40,642 bases of DNA from an uncultured Bacteroidales bacterium (lineage in GTDB: Bacteria > Bacteroidota > Bacteroidia > Bacteroidales > UBA932). The notes beneath the pieces are model-generated. The model saw only the letters and a program-made list of their open reading frames with translations. It made no database searches and was not told the origin of the DNA. This document shows, one piece after another, positions 39,771-40,642 of this stretch. A program made the position numbers and the translations under genes. Every line of letters begins with the position of its first letter. The stretch's first letter is position 1. The DNA lies in contig CALUQC010000013.1 of NCBI GenBank assembly GCA_944322805.1, positions 1 through 40,642 of the forward strand, in the 5' to 3' direction.

Positions 39771-40642
39771 ATGGAAGAAAGAAAAGAAAAAGCGATATTC
39801 GTCGGAGTGATAAAACAGGGAGACGATGAAAGACAGGTAATGGAGTACCTGGACGAACTGGAATTTTTGGCGGAAACTGCGGGAGCCGAAGGCGGTAGAA
39901 AATTTCTCCAGAAAGTGGACAAGCCGGACACAAGGACCTATATCAGAAGCGGAAAGCTGCAGGAAATAAAGGAATATATCGTTGAAAACGAAATAGATCT
40001 CGTTATTTTCGACGACGAACTCTCCCCTACCCAGCTAAGGAACATAGAGAAGGAACTCGAAGTGAGGATTCTCGACAGGACCAACCTTATATTGGACATA
40101 TTCGCCCAGAGGGCAAAGACCGCATATGCAAAAACCCAGGTAGAGCTTGCCCAGTACCAGTACCTGCTGCCGAGACTGACAAGGATGTGGACACACCTTG
40201 AAAGGCAGAAGGGAGGTATCGGAATGAGGGGACCAGGAGAAACACAGATAGAAACCGACAGGCGAATCATTCAGGACAAAATAGCAAAACTGAAGGAGCA
40301 GCTCAAGAAGATAGACAAGCAGATGGCCTCGCAAAGGGGGAACAGGGGCTCGCTCGTCCGTATTTCCTTAGTCGGATACACGAACGTAGGGAAAAGCACT
40401 CTGATGAATCTGTTAGCCAAAAGCGACGTATTTGCAGAGAACAAGCTGTTCGCCACTCTCGACACCACAGTAAGGAAAGTAGTCATAGAAAACGTACCGT
40501 TCCTGCTCAGCGATACGGTAGGCTTCATAAGAAAACTTCCGACACAGTTAGTGGAGGCATTCAAAAGCACACTGGACGAAGTCCGTGAAGCCGATATTCT
40601 CATGCATGTGGTAGATATATCCCATCCCAATTTCGAGGATCA
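39771..40642 (+). CDS. hflX: GTPase HflX, 5' part
   Basis: 290 codons seen from ATG 39771, running out of the window without a stop. The N-terminal domain (1-190) has the HflX signatures VDKPDTRTYIRSGKLQEIK, DDELSPTQLRNIE, ILDRTNLILDIFAQRAKT, QYLLPRLTRMW and GGIGMRGPGETQIETDRR, followed by a coiled coil KLKEQLKKIDKQM. The G domain begins with VGYTNVGKSTLMNLL, then FATLDTT, and the DTVGFIRKLP switch II. HflX splits stalled or hibernating ribosomes. The G4 and G5 motifs are beyond the edge. No promoter was found in the 33 bases after the tonB terminator. Confidence 0.94.
   Translation, partial: MEERKEKAIFVGVIKQGDDERQVMEYLDELEFLAETAGAEGGRKFLQKVDKPDTRTYIRSGKLQEIKEYIVENEIDLVIFDDELSPTQLRNIEKELEVRILDRTNLILDIFAQRAKTAYAKTQVELAQYQYLLPRLTRMWTHLERQKGGIGMRGPGETQIETDRRIIQDKIAKLKEQLKKIDKQMASQRGNRGSLVRISLVGYTNVGKSTLMNLLAKSDVFAENKLFATLDTTVRKVVIENVPFLLSDTVGFIRKLPTQLVEAFKSTLDEVREADILMHVVDISHPNFED

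Noticed and set aside
1..40642. tRNA and rRNA genes
   Set aside because: No GTTCRANNC-type T arms with matching acceptor stems and no rRNA signature sequences were seen on either strand; a covariance search would be the decisive check.

Overview
The window reads as a chromosomal segment of a Bacteroidales-type bacterium (Bacteroidota) of moderate-to-high GC content. The evidence is promoters of the TTG-N19/20-TAnnTTTG type, an almost complete lack of strong Shine-Dalgarno sites, TonB-dependent receptors with a CarboxypepD-like N-terminal domain, HmuY and DUF1573 proteins, a DUF4491 domain, and an N-terminally processed CobN-like HmuS. I see no rRNA, tRNA, CRISPR array, transposase, integrase or phage gene. 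The species cannot be named from sequence reading alone.

Layout. (1) 1-7.9 kb, plus strand: the end of a low-molecular-weight protein tyrosine phosphatase. A good promoter then starts a tight run of obg, a PAP2 phosphatase, four genes matching the WbpA/B/E/D route to UDP-2,3-diacetamido-glucuronic acid, a CDF metal transporter and an AraC-type regulator. (2) 7.9-12.5 kb, minus strand: a DUF4491 membrane domain fused to a MalY/PatB-type C-S lyase, a TonB-dependent receptor, and a DUF362/ferredoxin protein. (3) 12.7-22.4 kb, plus strand: a haem-acquisition (hmu) locus consisting of a calycin-like lipoprotein, HmuY, HmuR, the giant CobN-like HmuS, HmuT, the ExbB/MotA-like HmuU and the DUF2149 protein HmuV. 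Odd repeats and a large hairpin sit between its last three genes. (4) 22.4-26.9 kb: a GT2 glycosyltransferase, TrkA and an ABC-F ATPase. (5) 26.9-32 kb: a radical-SAM anaerobic sulfatase-maturase-like enzyme with an FN3 lipoprotein, ferritin, a small 2[4Fe-4S] ferredoxin absent from simple ORF scans, a DUF1573 protein and a putative manganese/arsenic-type permease. (6) 32-39 kb, by eye more AT-rich: sufS-sufE-MIP18-folK on minus, a 545-bp region packed with inverted and direct repeats, ruvA, and ybeY-mnmG on minus. Two ParB-type parS palindromes lie here, one of them inside a Bacteroidales-atypical insertion in mnmG. (7) 39-40.6 kb: tonB, a terminator and a truncated hflX.

How it works together. 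The hmu locus would capture haem at the surface (HmuY), import it (HmuR, energised by a TonB such as the one at 38986) and dismantle it with HmuS. HmuS has a membrane anchor at each end, and the charge pattern places its roughly 1,350-residue chelatase body in the periplasm. HmuU and HmuV look like an ExbB/ExbD-type proton motor, and no AAA+ partner is present. Ferritin, the ferredoxin and the suf genes are the local iron-use genes. The best candidates for further study are the motor-coupled chelatase, the parS-bearing mnmG insertion, the hairpin that encodes the end of hmuU, and the repeat cluster between sufS and ruvA.
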